Shown here: positions 58,269 through 64,000 of the stretch, piece by piece
Position numbering within the stretch: the stretch's first letter is position 1
Layout of the letters: each line of letters begins with the position of its first letter
Assembly (NCBI GenBank): GCA_025356015.1
Contig: JANXYO010000008.1
Span: forward strand, 1-64,000
Source of the DNA: Spirochaetaceae bacterium
GTDB lineage: Bacteria; Spirochaetota; Spirochaetia; Treponematales; Rectinemataceae
Length of the DNA: 64,000 nucleotides
Direction of reading: 5' to 3'
The notes under the pieces: model-generated
The model's database searches: none
Told to the model about the DNA's origin: nothing
The model's input: the letters and a program-made list of their open reading frames with translations, nothing else
Translations under genes and position numbers: made by a program

Positions 58269-59683
58269 GATCCGATCTCCTTACGTATCGCGGCCTCGAG
58301 GGCCCGCGGGTCTGCCATCCCCTTTGACGCGCGCATCGCCGCGCCCATGACGCGCGAGAGTGCCTTCGCGTTCCCGGCGAGGAAGGCATCTGCCGAATCC
58401 CTCTCGGCCGCCACGGCCGAACGCGCGATGGCCTCGATCGCCGGATAGTCAGCGATGCGCGAGCGCGATGCCTCCTCCAGGTGCTTCCGCGGGTCCTTGC
58501 CTTCCACGACGGCCGCGTCAAGGGCGGCGCGGGCCACGCCTGCGCCGATCTCGCCCGCGGCGAGGCCCTGGACGATGGCGGCGAGTCCGGGCCCGTCGAG
58601 GCGCTCGATGACCTGGGAGAGGCCGAAACGGTTCACCCGGGCCCTGATGTCGCTTTCCATGAAGGTCGCTGTGGCGGCAGCCTCGGCGCCGGCGGCAAGG
58701 GCCGCGTCGAAGAGCTCGGCGAGACCGCGCTCCTCGACGATGGAGTCGGCCCTCTCATTCGGAATGCCGAGTGCAAGGAGGGCGCGCTTTCGCGCGAGCG
58801 GGGATGCGATGGCAGCCGAGGCGATGCCGGCGAGGTACTCATCGCTCGCGGCGAAGGCCGGTAGGTCTGGCTCGGGGAAGAAGCGGTAGTCGTGGGAGGA
58901 TTCCTTGCGGCGCATGGTCGCCGTTGCCCCGTGGTTCTCGTTCCAGAGCCTGGTCTCCTGCCAGATCCTCTCACCCTCATCGAGGGCCTTGGTCTGCCGC
59001 TCTATCTCGAACTCGATCGCCTCCCTGACAAAGCGGAAGGAGTTCATGTTCTTCACCTCGACCTTGGTGCCGAGGCCGGCGCCCTCGGTGTTCACGGAGA
59101 CGTTCGCGTCGCAGCGCAGGCTGCCCTCCTCCATGTTGCCGTCGCAGACCCCGAGGTGGCGCACCAGGCGGCGAAGGGAGCGGAGCATGGCCTCGGCCTC
59201 GGTCCCGCTGGAGAGCTCGGGCTCGGTGACGATCTCAAGGAGGGGGCAGCCCGCGCGGTTGAAATCAAGGAGGGACTTCTCCCCGGCATGGATCATCTTG
59301 CCCGCGTCCTCCTCGAAATGGCATTCGCGCAAGCGCAGGGTCTTCGCGCCGCCTCCGAGCTCGAACTCGAAGGCACCGCCCCTGCCGACGGGACGGGCGA
59401 ACTGGGAGATCTGGTAGTTCTTGGGCATGTCAGGATAGAAGTAGCTCTTCCGCTCGAAGAAGCTCTCGCGCTCGAGGGTGCAGCCCAGGGCATGGGCCGT
59501 GCGGTAGGCCATGGCAAGCGCCTCCTCGTTCAGGGCGGGAAGGACGCCGGGATAACCCATGCACACGGGGCAGACGTTCGTGTTCGGCTCGTCGCCGAAA
59601 TGCGCGGGGCATGAACAGAAGGCCTTGGTTCGCGAGCGCAGGTGGATGTGGATCTCGAGTCCTACAAAGCTCTGGTATTTCAT
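58265..59683 (-). CDS. gatB: Asp/Glu-tRNA amidotransferase subunit B
   Basis: A 472-residue subunit that phosphorylates the misacylated tRNA and binds it. FVGLEIHIHLRSRTKAFC (normally LEIHVQL) opens the protein. CPVCMGYPGVLPALN and YFYPDMPKNYQISQ are signature segments, and the zinc cysteines are in FCSCPAHFG and NVCPVC. The C-terminal helical and YqeY tail covers about the last 150 residues. The start inside the gatA stop (ATGA) was chosen over one three codons upstream. Central gene of the gatC-gatA-gatB-aspS operon. Confidence 0.93.
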   Translation of the reverse strand: MKYQSFVGLEIHIHLRSRTKAFCSCPAHFGDEPNTNVCPVCMGYPGVLPALNEEALAMAYRTAHALGCTLERESFFERKSYFYPDMPKNYQISQFARPVGRGGAFEFELGGGAKTLRLRECHFEEDAGKMIHAGEKSLLDFNRAGCPLLEIVTEPELSSGTEAEAMLRSLRRLVRHLGVCDGNMEEGSLRCDANVSVNTEGAGLGTKVEVKNMNSFRFVREAIEFEIERQTKALDEGERIWQETRLWNENHGATATMRRKESSHDYRFFPEPDLPAFAASDEYLAGIASAAIASPLARKRALLALGIPNERADSIVEERGLAELFDAALAAGAEAAATATFMESDIRARVNRFGLSQVIERLDGPGLAAIVQGLAAGEIGAGVARAALDAAVVEGKDPRKHLEEASRSRIADYPAIEAIARSAVAAERDSADAFLAGNAKALSRVMGAAMRASKGMADPRALEAAIRKEIGS

Positions 59684-61122
59684 GCGGGGCACTCCTCGCT
59701 GTACAGCGGCGGGGCCGCTGGGGGGATGTGGTCCGCGAGGACCCGCGCGATGGCAAAGAGCCTGTCCTCGCCGAAGGCCCTGCCCATGAGCTGGATACCC
59801 GTGGGCAGACCGCCCTCAAGGGTGGAAGGCATGGCGAGTGCGGGAAGCCCAGCGAGGTTCGCCGCGCAGGTGAAGCGGTCGGCGAGCTTCTGCATGAAGG
59901 GATCCATTGCCGGATCCCCCCTGCGGAAGGCCTGGGTCGGGAAGACGGGGCTCGCGATGGCGTCGACGCCAAGGGCGGCGGCGGCGAGCTCGCCGGCGAT
60001 GAGGCTCCGCAGCTTCTGGGCCTTGTGGTAGTAGCGGTACTGGAAGCCCGAGCGGAGGACATAGGTCCCGAGGAGGATCCTGAGCTTCACCTCGTCGCCG
60101 AAACCGGCGCTGCGGGTCTTCAAGACGAGCTCCTCGTGGCTCTCGGCTCCCGCCATCCTGGCGCCGTAGGATATACCGGTGAAGCGTGCGAGGTTGGCCG
60201 AGGCCTCGGCTGTCGCGATGACGTAGTAGGCTGGCACCACGTGAGCGAGCGAGGGCAGCTCGATGTCCACGACCTCGGCTCCTGCATCGCGCAACGCGTC
60301 GATGGCATTGCGGAAGCCCCGCTCGACCCCAGGCTCCAGGCCGAGGAGGGAGCCGGACGGTACGGCGATCCTCGAGCCGGCCAGGGGCCCGGCCGCCCCG
60401 CCCGTGTGAGCCCTGCGGTCGGCGGCCTCTTCCCCGGGCGCGTCGACGCTCGTCCTGTCTCGCGGATCGCGGCCGGCCATGGCTACGAAGACGGCCTGGG
60501 CCAGGTCGACTGTCCTTGCCATCACGCCGGCGGTCTCGAGGGAGGAGGCGTAGGCGACGAGGCCGAAGCGCGACACCGCGCCATAGGTCGGCTTGAGGCC
60601 ATAGAGGCCGCAGAAGGCGGCGGGCTGGCGGACCGAGCCGCCTGTGTCGGTGCCGAGGGCGAAGGGCACCATGCCGGCGGCCACCGCGGCGGCCGAGCCG
60701 CCCGAGGATCCCCCTGGCACCCGGTCGCGGTCCCAGGGGTTGAGGCTCGGCTTGTATGCCGAGTTTTCGGAGGAGGAGCCCATGCCGAACTCGTCGAGGT
60801 TTGTCTTGCCGATGCAGGCCGCCCCGGCCTCGAGGAGCCTGCGTACGCAGGTCGCCGAGTAGGGCGAGCGGAAGCCGTCGAGGATGCGCGAGCCGCAGGA
60901 GAGGCCCATGCCCTCGACGGCGATGTTGTCCTTGACCGCGAAGGGCAGGCCTGCGAGGGCTCCCGTGGCGGCTTTTCCATCCTTGTCGAGGGCGCGGACC
61001 GGATTTCTGGGATCGAGCTCGAGGAAGGCGCCGAGACCGCGCTCCCTTTCCTCGAGTACGCGGGAATATGCTTCGAGCCGGGCTCCAACGAGGATCCCGC
61101 CCCAAGGGGGAAGATGAGACAT
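59680..61122 (-). CDS. gatA: Asp/Glu-tRNA amidotransferase subunit A
   Basis: A 480-residue amidase-signature protein that frees ammonia from glutamine. The Ser-cisSer-Lys triad is visible: Lys64 in PFAVKDNIA, cis-Ser139 in VPGGSSGGSAA and nucleophile Ser163 in GTDTGGSVRQPAAF. KPTYGAVSRFGLVAYASSL is typical of GatA. It supplies ammonia to GatB for amidating Asp-tRNA-Asn or Glu-tRNA-Gln. Follows gatC by 15 bases. Confidence 0.95.
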   Translation of the reverse strand: MSHLPPWGGILVGARLEAYSRVLEERERGLGAFLELDPRNPVRALDKDGKAATGALAGLPFAVKDNIAVEGMGLSCGSRILDGFRSPYSATCVRRLLEAGAACIGKTNLDEFGMGSSSENSAYKPSLNPWDRDRVPGGSSGGSAAAVAAGMVPFALGTDTGGSVRQPAAFCGLYGLKPTYGAVSRFGLVAYASSLETAGVMARTVDLAQAVFVAMAGRDPRDRTSVDAPGEEAADRRAHTGGAAGPLAGSRIAVPSGSLLGLEPGVERGFRNAIDALRDAGAEVVDIELPSLAHVVPAYYVIATAEASANLARFTGISYGARMAGAESHEELVLKTRSAGFGDEVKLRILLGTYVLRSGFQYRYYHKAQKLRSLIAGELAAAALGVDAIASPVFPTQAFRRGDPAMDPFMQKLADRFTCAANLAGLPALAMPSTLEGGLPTGIQLMGRAFGEDRLFAIARVLADHIPPAAPPLYSEECPA

Positions 61123-61137
61123 GGAGACCTCCGGGTC

Positions 61138-61440
61138 TTACAGGACGTTCGGAATTACGACGTACCGCCCCGAGGTCTCCGGGGCGTTATTGACGAGGGA
61201 GTTCGAGAGGGGATTGTTGGAAGGATTGCGGTTGTTGAAATCGGTCGGGTCATCGGCGCGCTGTGGCGTGGCGCCAGCGGCCCAGTGGCTTCGCGCGGCC
61301 ACGGCATCGAGGTCGAGGGCGTCCATCGCGGAGAAGAAATCCAGCATCTGGGCGAGGGACCTTTCGAAGCCCTCGCGCTCGTCGCTTCCCAGAGCCAGCA
61401 TGGCCAGCTCGGCGGTCACGTCGAGGTCGTCCTTACGCAT
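61138..61440 (-). CDS. gatC: Asp/Glu-tRNA amidotransferase subunit C
   Basis: A 100-residue helical belt protein that stabilises the GatA-GatB complex. LDVTAELAMLALGSDEREGF and MLDFFSAMDALDLDAV give the N-terminal helices, and the C-terminal APETSGRYVVIPNVL is the usual closing motif (P-x-VL). The ATG giving MRKDDLDV was preferred to one seven codons upstream. First gene of the leftward operon; it diverges from a membrane-protein gene. Confidence 0.9.
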   Translation of the reverse strand: MRKDDLDVTAELAMLALGSDEREGFERSLAQMLDFFSAMDALDLDAVAARSHWAAGATPQRADDPTDFNNRNPSNNPLSNSLVNNAPETSGRYVVIPNVL

Positions 61441-61541
61441 AGAATCGTACCCCCGGGACACTTTCCCACATCGGGAGGCGCGGCGTCAAGCGGCCCAATG
61501 GACCCTTCGGTCCCCAGGGGCTCCTTGAGCCTTGCGGCAAA

Positions 61542-61570
61542 TTGACAGGGGGCTCCGGCACCGCTATCTT
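61542..61570 (+). promoter_or_regulatory. Promoter of the 272-aa membrane protein gene
   Basis: A consensus TTGACA, a spacer of 17 bases and TATCTT lie 42 bases before the TTG start. This is one of the best sigma-70-type promoters in the window. The GGACC/GGTCC hairpin just upstream (near 61500) belongs to the divergent spacer. Confidence 0.7.
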
Positions 61571-61611
61571 GGATCCTCGAAGGCCCGAGTGTCCGGGAAG
61601 GAGAGCTTGGA

Positions 61612-62430
61612 TTGGAGCGATCCGCAGCCTTTCGCGCGCGCGTTCTTTCTTCCCTGGTCGCGGTCCTTTCCGGCCTTGCCTCGGGTCTCGGCTTCTTCAT
61701 GCGCGACATCTACCGCGACAATCGATGGACAGCGACCCAGCTGCTCGGCAACGACGCGGTCACACTCTTCGTAGCGACCCCTGCCCTCCTTCTCGGCCTT
61801 GTCCTATGGGCCCTGGGTTCGCGGCGCGGAGCGATCCTCAACCTTGCCATGCTCCACTACATGCTTTACAACTTCGCCTTCTACCTGTTCGGCACCGCAT
61901 TCAACTTCCTGTTCCTGGCCTATGCCGCGATCTTCGCACTCTCGATCCTTGCCCTCGTCTTCGGCCTCAGCTCGAGGGAGCTCCCCGCGATCGCCTCGGC
62001 CTTCTCCGGGACCGCGCCCGCCCGCGCGGCCGGCGCCTGGCTCATCTTTGTCGCCCTCGTCGTTGGCGGGCTGTGGACAGCCCTGTCGATCGTCTTCATC
62101 GCCAGCGGAAGGCTCCCCCAGGTCCTCGTCGATTCGGGGCACCCGACGAGCGTGGTCTTCGCCGTTGACCTCGGCCTTCTCGTGCCCTTTCTCATCCTGG
62201 GCGGGGTCTGGCTGTATGCGAGAAAGCCCTGGGGCTACGTCCTTGGCACTGCCCTCCTGATCAGCTCGGCCACCTATACCCTGGCCCTCGCCGCGATGGG
62301 TGTGAGCGCAGACAAGACAGTCGTTCTCGGCGCCGCCTTCCTGGTTCCCCTCTGGATGGCCCTGAGTCTGGCGAGCCTCGGCCTGGCGGTCTCGATGCTC
62401 GCCCGCTTCGCGCCAAGGCCGAAGGCATAG
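61612..62430 (+). CDS. Polytopic membrane protein of unknown function
   Basis: A 272-residue protein with about seven or eight membrane helices and no enzymatic motif. A short exoplasmic loop (RDIYRDNRWTATQLLGND, residues about 31-48) follows the first helix, as in uncharacterised conserved integral membrane families of Chloroflexi and spirochaetes. Start is TTG, with AAGGAGAG seven bases upstream. The nitrilase-family gene follows seven bases later, so the two were probably cotranscribed before the IS66 insertion. Confidence 0.6.
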   Translation: MERSAAFRARVLSSLVAVLSGLASGLGFFMRDIYRDNRWTATQLLGNDAVTLFVATPALLLGLVLWALGSRRGAILNLAMLHYMLYNFAFYLFGTAFNFLFLAYAAIFALSILALVFGLSSRELPAIASAFSGTAPARAAGAWLIFVALVVGGLWTALSIVFIASGRLPQVLVDSGHPTSVVFAVDLGLLVPFLILGGVWLYARKPWGYVLGTALLISSATYTLALAAMGVSADKTVVLGAAFLVPLWMALSLASLGLAVSMLARFAPRPKA

Positions 62431-62436
62431 TGCAGC

Positions 62437-63123
62437 ATGCGCGTCGCACTTGTGCAGTCCCGGCCCGTCTTCGGCGAGCTCGACCTGAACCTCGACAGCC
62501 TCGTCGGCGCCGTCTCGAGCGCCGAGGCAGACTTCTTCGTCCTCCCCGAGCTCTGTCTTTCGGGCTACGATTTCGACAACAGGTCCGAGTGCTCCCGCTA
62601 CGCCCTGGGGGCCGAGGACCCGAGGGTGCTCGAGCTCTCGCGGGCCGCGACAGACAAGGGCGCGGGCATCGCCTTCGGTTTCGCCGAGGCCGCAGGCCAA
62701 GGCGGGCTCTTCAACTCGGCCATGCTGGCCTTCCCCGACGGCCGCGCGAGGGTATACCGCAAGACCCACCTCTTCGCGCGCGAGAAGCTCTGCTTCGATC
62801 CTGGGGACTCGGGCTCCTTCGTCGAGGAGTTCCTGGGGACGAGGATCGGGGTCGCAATTTGTTTCGACTGGATCTTCCCCGAGAGTTTCCGCACCCTCGC
62901 CATCCGAGGAGCCGACCTCGTCGCCCATTGCTCGAACCTCGTCATGCCCTACTGCCAGCGGGCCGACTTCGCCCGGTCGATAGAGAACCGCGTCTATGTC
63001 TTCACGGCGAACAGGATCGGAACCGAGGAGCGATCGGGCCGGCGTCTTGAGTTCACGGGCGAGAGCGTGGCCCTGGCCCCCGACGGCAGTTACCTCCTGC
63101 GACTGCCCGTCGACCGGGAGTAA
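62437..63123 (+). pseudogene. Carbon-nitrogen hydrolase (nitrilase family), 3' end cut by IS66
   Basis: The 228 residues hold the whole Glu-Lys-Cys triad of a nitrilase-superfamily amidase: Glu in VLPELCLSGYD, Lys in RKTHLFAREK and Cys in AICFDWIFPESFR. Family members are usually 260-290 residues and end with a strand-helix segment after the last sheet; here the frame stops with YLLRLPVDRE. The stop codon TAA is formed by the first bases of the adjoining IS66 element (GTAAACG), so the insertion removed roughly the last 40 residues. Residual activity is possible but unlikely because the C-terminal tail is part of the dimer interface. Confidence 0.7.
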
Positions 63124-63190
63124 ACGTCAAAACAACCGCGCGTTGAGCGCATAGCTCGAATCGGGCATCTTCCTTTCGAGGAGGATGCCG

Positions 63191-63508
63191 ATGGAACGAC
63201 ACGGCCCTGAGTTCTGGAAGAAGCGCATTGCCGAGCAGCAATCGCGGAGGCAGAGCGTCGTCGACTACTGCGATCGCCAGGGACTCTCACGGTACACCTT
63301 CATACGGTGGCGGAGTCGCCTTGCTGTGGTGGCGGGGAGCGGCTTGGTGGAGATCAAGAAGTCGCCTGACTCCAGGTCCAGCTTTCGTGGTGACTTCGAC
63401 GCAGTGCTGGAATTGTGCCTTGGCGACGATCTCCGGGCCCGGTTCCGGTCCATGCCGGAGCCAGAGGCGCTCGCCGAGTTCGTCGCGGCGCTCCGGAACG
63501 CGCGATGA
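63191..63508 (+). CDS. tnpA: IS66 accessory protein TnpA
   Basis: A 105-residue protein with a helix-turn-helix of the IS66 OrfA/IS2-like type (SVVDYCDRQGLSRYTFIRW). It binds the element ends. The ATG six bases after GAGGAGG was chosen over an earlier one that would sit directly against the ribosome binding site. Overlaps tnpB by four bases. Confidence 0.8.
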   Translation: MERHGPEFWKKRIAEQQSRRQSVVDYCDRQGLSRYTFIRWRSRLAVVAGSGLVEIKKSPDSRSSFRGDFDAVLELCLGDDLRARFRSMPEPEALAEFVAALRNAR

Positions 63509-63852
63509 GAATCGACCTCGAAACGGCGAGGGTCTTCGTCCGGCCGGGCGTGACCGACATGCGCAAGCATATCAACGGGCTCGCGGCGATCGTGGAGGGA
63601 ACGATGCGGGAGAGCCCCTTCACGGGGAACCTCTTCCTGTTCGCGAACCGCCAGAAGACCACCTTGAAGGTGATCTATTGGGACCGCAATGGATTCTGCC
63701 TCTGGATCAAGCGGCTCGAGAAAGACCGCTTCCCATGGCCGGACGATGAGGCGGCCGCCCGCGAGATCACGCACGACGAGGTGCGAATGATGCTCGCGGG
63801 AATCGATTTCTGGCACCGCCACGGGGAGCTTCGCTACACGACGGTGCTATGA
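63505..63852 (+). CDS. tnpB: IS66 accessory protein TnpB
   Basis: A 115-residue IS66 Orf2 protein, full length for the family. The conserved RPGVTDMRKHINGLAAIV, LFLFANRQKTTLKVIYWDRN and GFCLWIKRLEKDRFPWP are unmistakable. Its role in transposition is required but mechanistically unclear. Translationally coupled to tnpA by ATGA. Confidence 0.95.
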   Translation: MRIDLETARVFVRPGVTDMRKHINGLAAIVEGTMRESPFTGNLFLFANRQKTTLKVIYWDRNGFCLWIKRLEKDRFPWPDDEAAAREITHDEVRMMLAGIDFWHRHGELRYTTVL

Positions 63853-63858
63853 TGGCGC

Positions 63859-64000
63859 ATGGGCGACACGATGACGAAAGCCTCGCAGGCGAGGCTGGAC
63901 GAGGCGCTGGGCGAGATCGCGCTCTTGCGCGAGCGGGTGCGGGAACTCGAGCGGGCGAATGCGCTGCAGGCGGAAGAGATCCGGATCATGAGGCTCCGGG
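63859..64000 (+). CDS. tnpC: IS66 transposase TnpC, 5' end only
   Basis: The first 47 codons of the DDE transposase lie inside the window. They read MGDTMTKASQARLDEALGEI and then a leucine-zipper-like coiled coil (LLRERVRELERANALQAEEI), the standard N-terminus of IS66 TnpC. The start is six bases after the tnpB stop. The catalytic domain continues past the window edge, so activity cannot be judged. Confidence 0.8.
   Translation, partial: MGDTMTKASQARLDEALGEIALLRERVRELERANALQAEEIRIMRLR

Larger units (their letters stand above)
63120..64000 (+). mobile_element. IS66-family insertion sequence, left part
   Basis: The left end begins with GTAAACGTCAAAACAACCGC, the GTAA start typical of IS66 terminal inverted repeats. 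Three genes follow in the order tnpA, tnpB, tnpC with overlaps, the diagnostic IS66 layout. Only the first 142 bases of tnpC are inside the window, so the right end and the 8-bp target duplication cannot be seen. Composition matches the chromosome, so it may be long resident. Confidence 0.88.

Overview
The window is a stretch of GC-rich chromosome, most likely from a free-living spirochaete (Spirochaetota). The best marker is a 999-residue, single-span TPR protein that resembles the periplasmic flagellar collar protein FlcA. Supporting it is a diiron beta-lactamase-fold protein next to a membrane-free chemoreceptor, the arrangement of the ODP oxygen-chemotaxis pair of Treponema. Codon use is uniform and GC-rich from about 1.3 kb to 63.1 kb. 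Only the first 1.26 kb looks foreign. The assignment is inference from gene content; no rRNA or intact tRNA gene was found.

Layout. (1) 1-1263: right end of an integrated island, with a truncated GHKL ATPase and a tRNA 3'-end copy that looks like the attachment site. (2) 1.4-9.5 kb: a broken cation/proton antiporter fused to a DinB-family remnant, two drug-type exporters, and the FlcA-like gene. (3) 9.6-17.7 kb: a secreted CBM48 protein, an oxygen-sensing/chemotaxis operon (diiron protein, soluble MCP, D-2-hydroxyacid dehydrogenase), and a forward group of GH5, galU, type II pantothenate kinase and patatin. (4) 17.7-18.4 kb: a convergent spacer rich in two kinds of tandem repeat. (5) 18.3-30.8 kb: a ROK repressor diverging from an eleven-gene, tightly overlapped catabolic operon (enolase superfamily, UroD family, three xylose-isomerase-like TIM barrels, tripartite tricarboxylate transporter, Gfo/Idh/MocA, NagA-like, NagB-like). 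A clean palindrome sits on the operon promoter. (6) 30.9-34.5 kb: two permeases, a ROK sugar kinase and a SIS isomerase. (7) 34.5-45.3 kb: fabF, a Cache chemoreceptor, an enlarged glmS, an Atg22-type permease, a phosphodiesterase, a ferredoxin-type aldo-keto reductase and a small secreted protein. (8) 45.3-51.3 kb: an AraC regulator diverging from a sugar ABC transporter and a GH127 arabinofuranosidase. (9) 51.3-63.1 kb: acyl-ACP thioesterase, fhs, small enzymes, and a leftward gatC-gatA-gatB-aspS2 operon. (10) 63.1 kb to the end: an IS66-type element whose left end truncates a nitrilase-family gene.

The functional theme is carbohydrate scavenging by a motile cell. Two separately regulated uptake and breakdown operons, a GH5 glycosidase and sugar-nucleotide enzymes supply carbon, while two chemoreceptors and a flagellar collar protein steer and build the motility apparatus. 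The translation cluster points to indirect Asn-tRNA synthesis: the archaeal-type AspRS carries the His/Pro pair expected of a non-discriminating enzyme and sits in one operon with the amidotransferase GatCAB. The most interesting unexplained system is the ROK-controlled operon. It combines amino-sugar enzymes that deviate from their families with a carboxylate-type transporter, so its substrate is not obvious.
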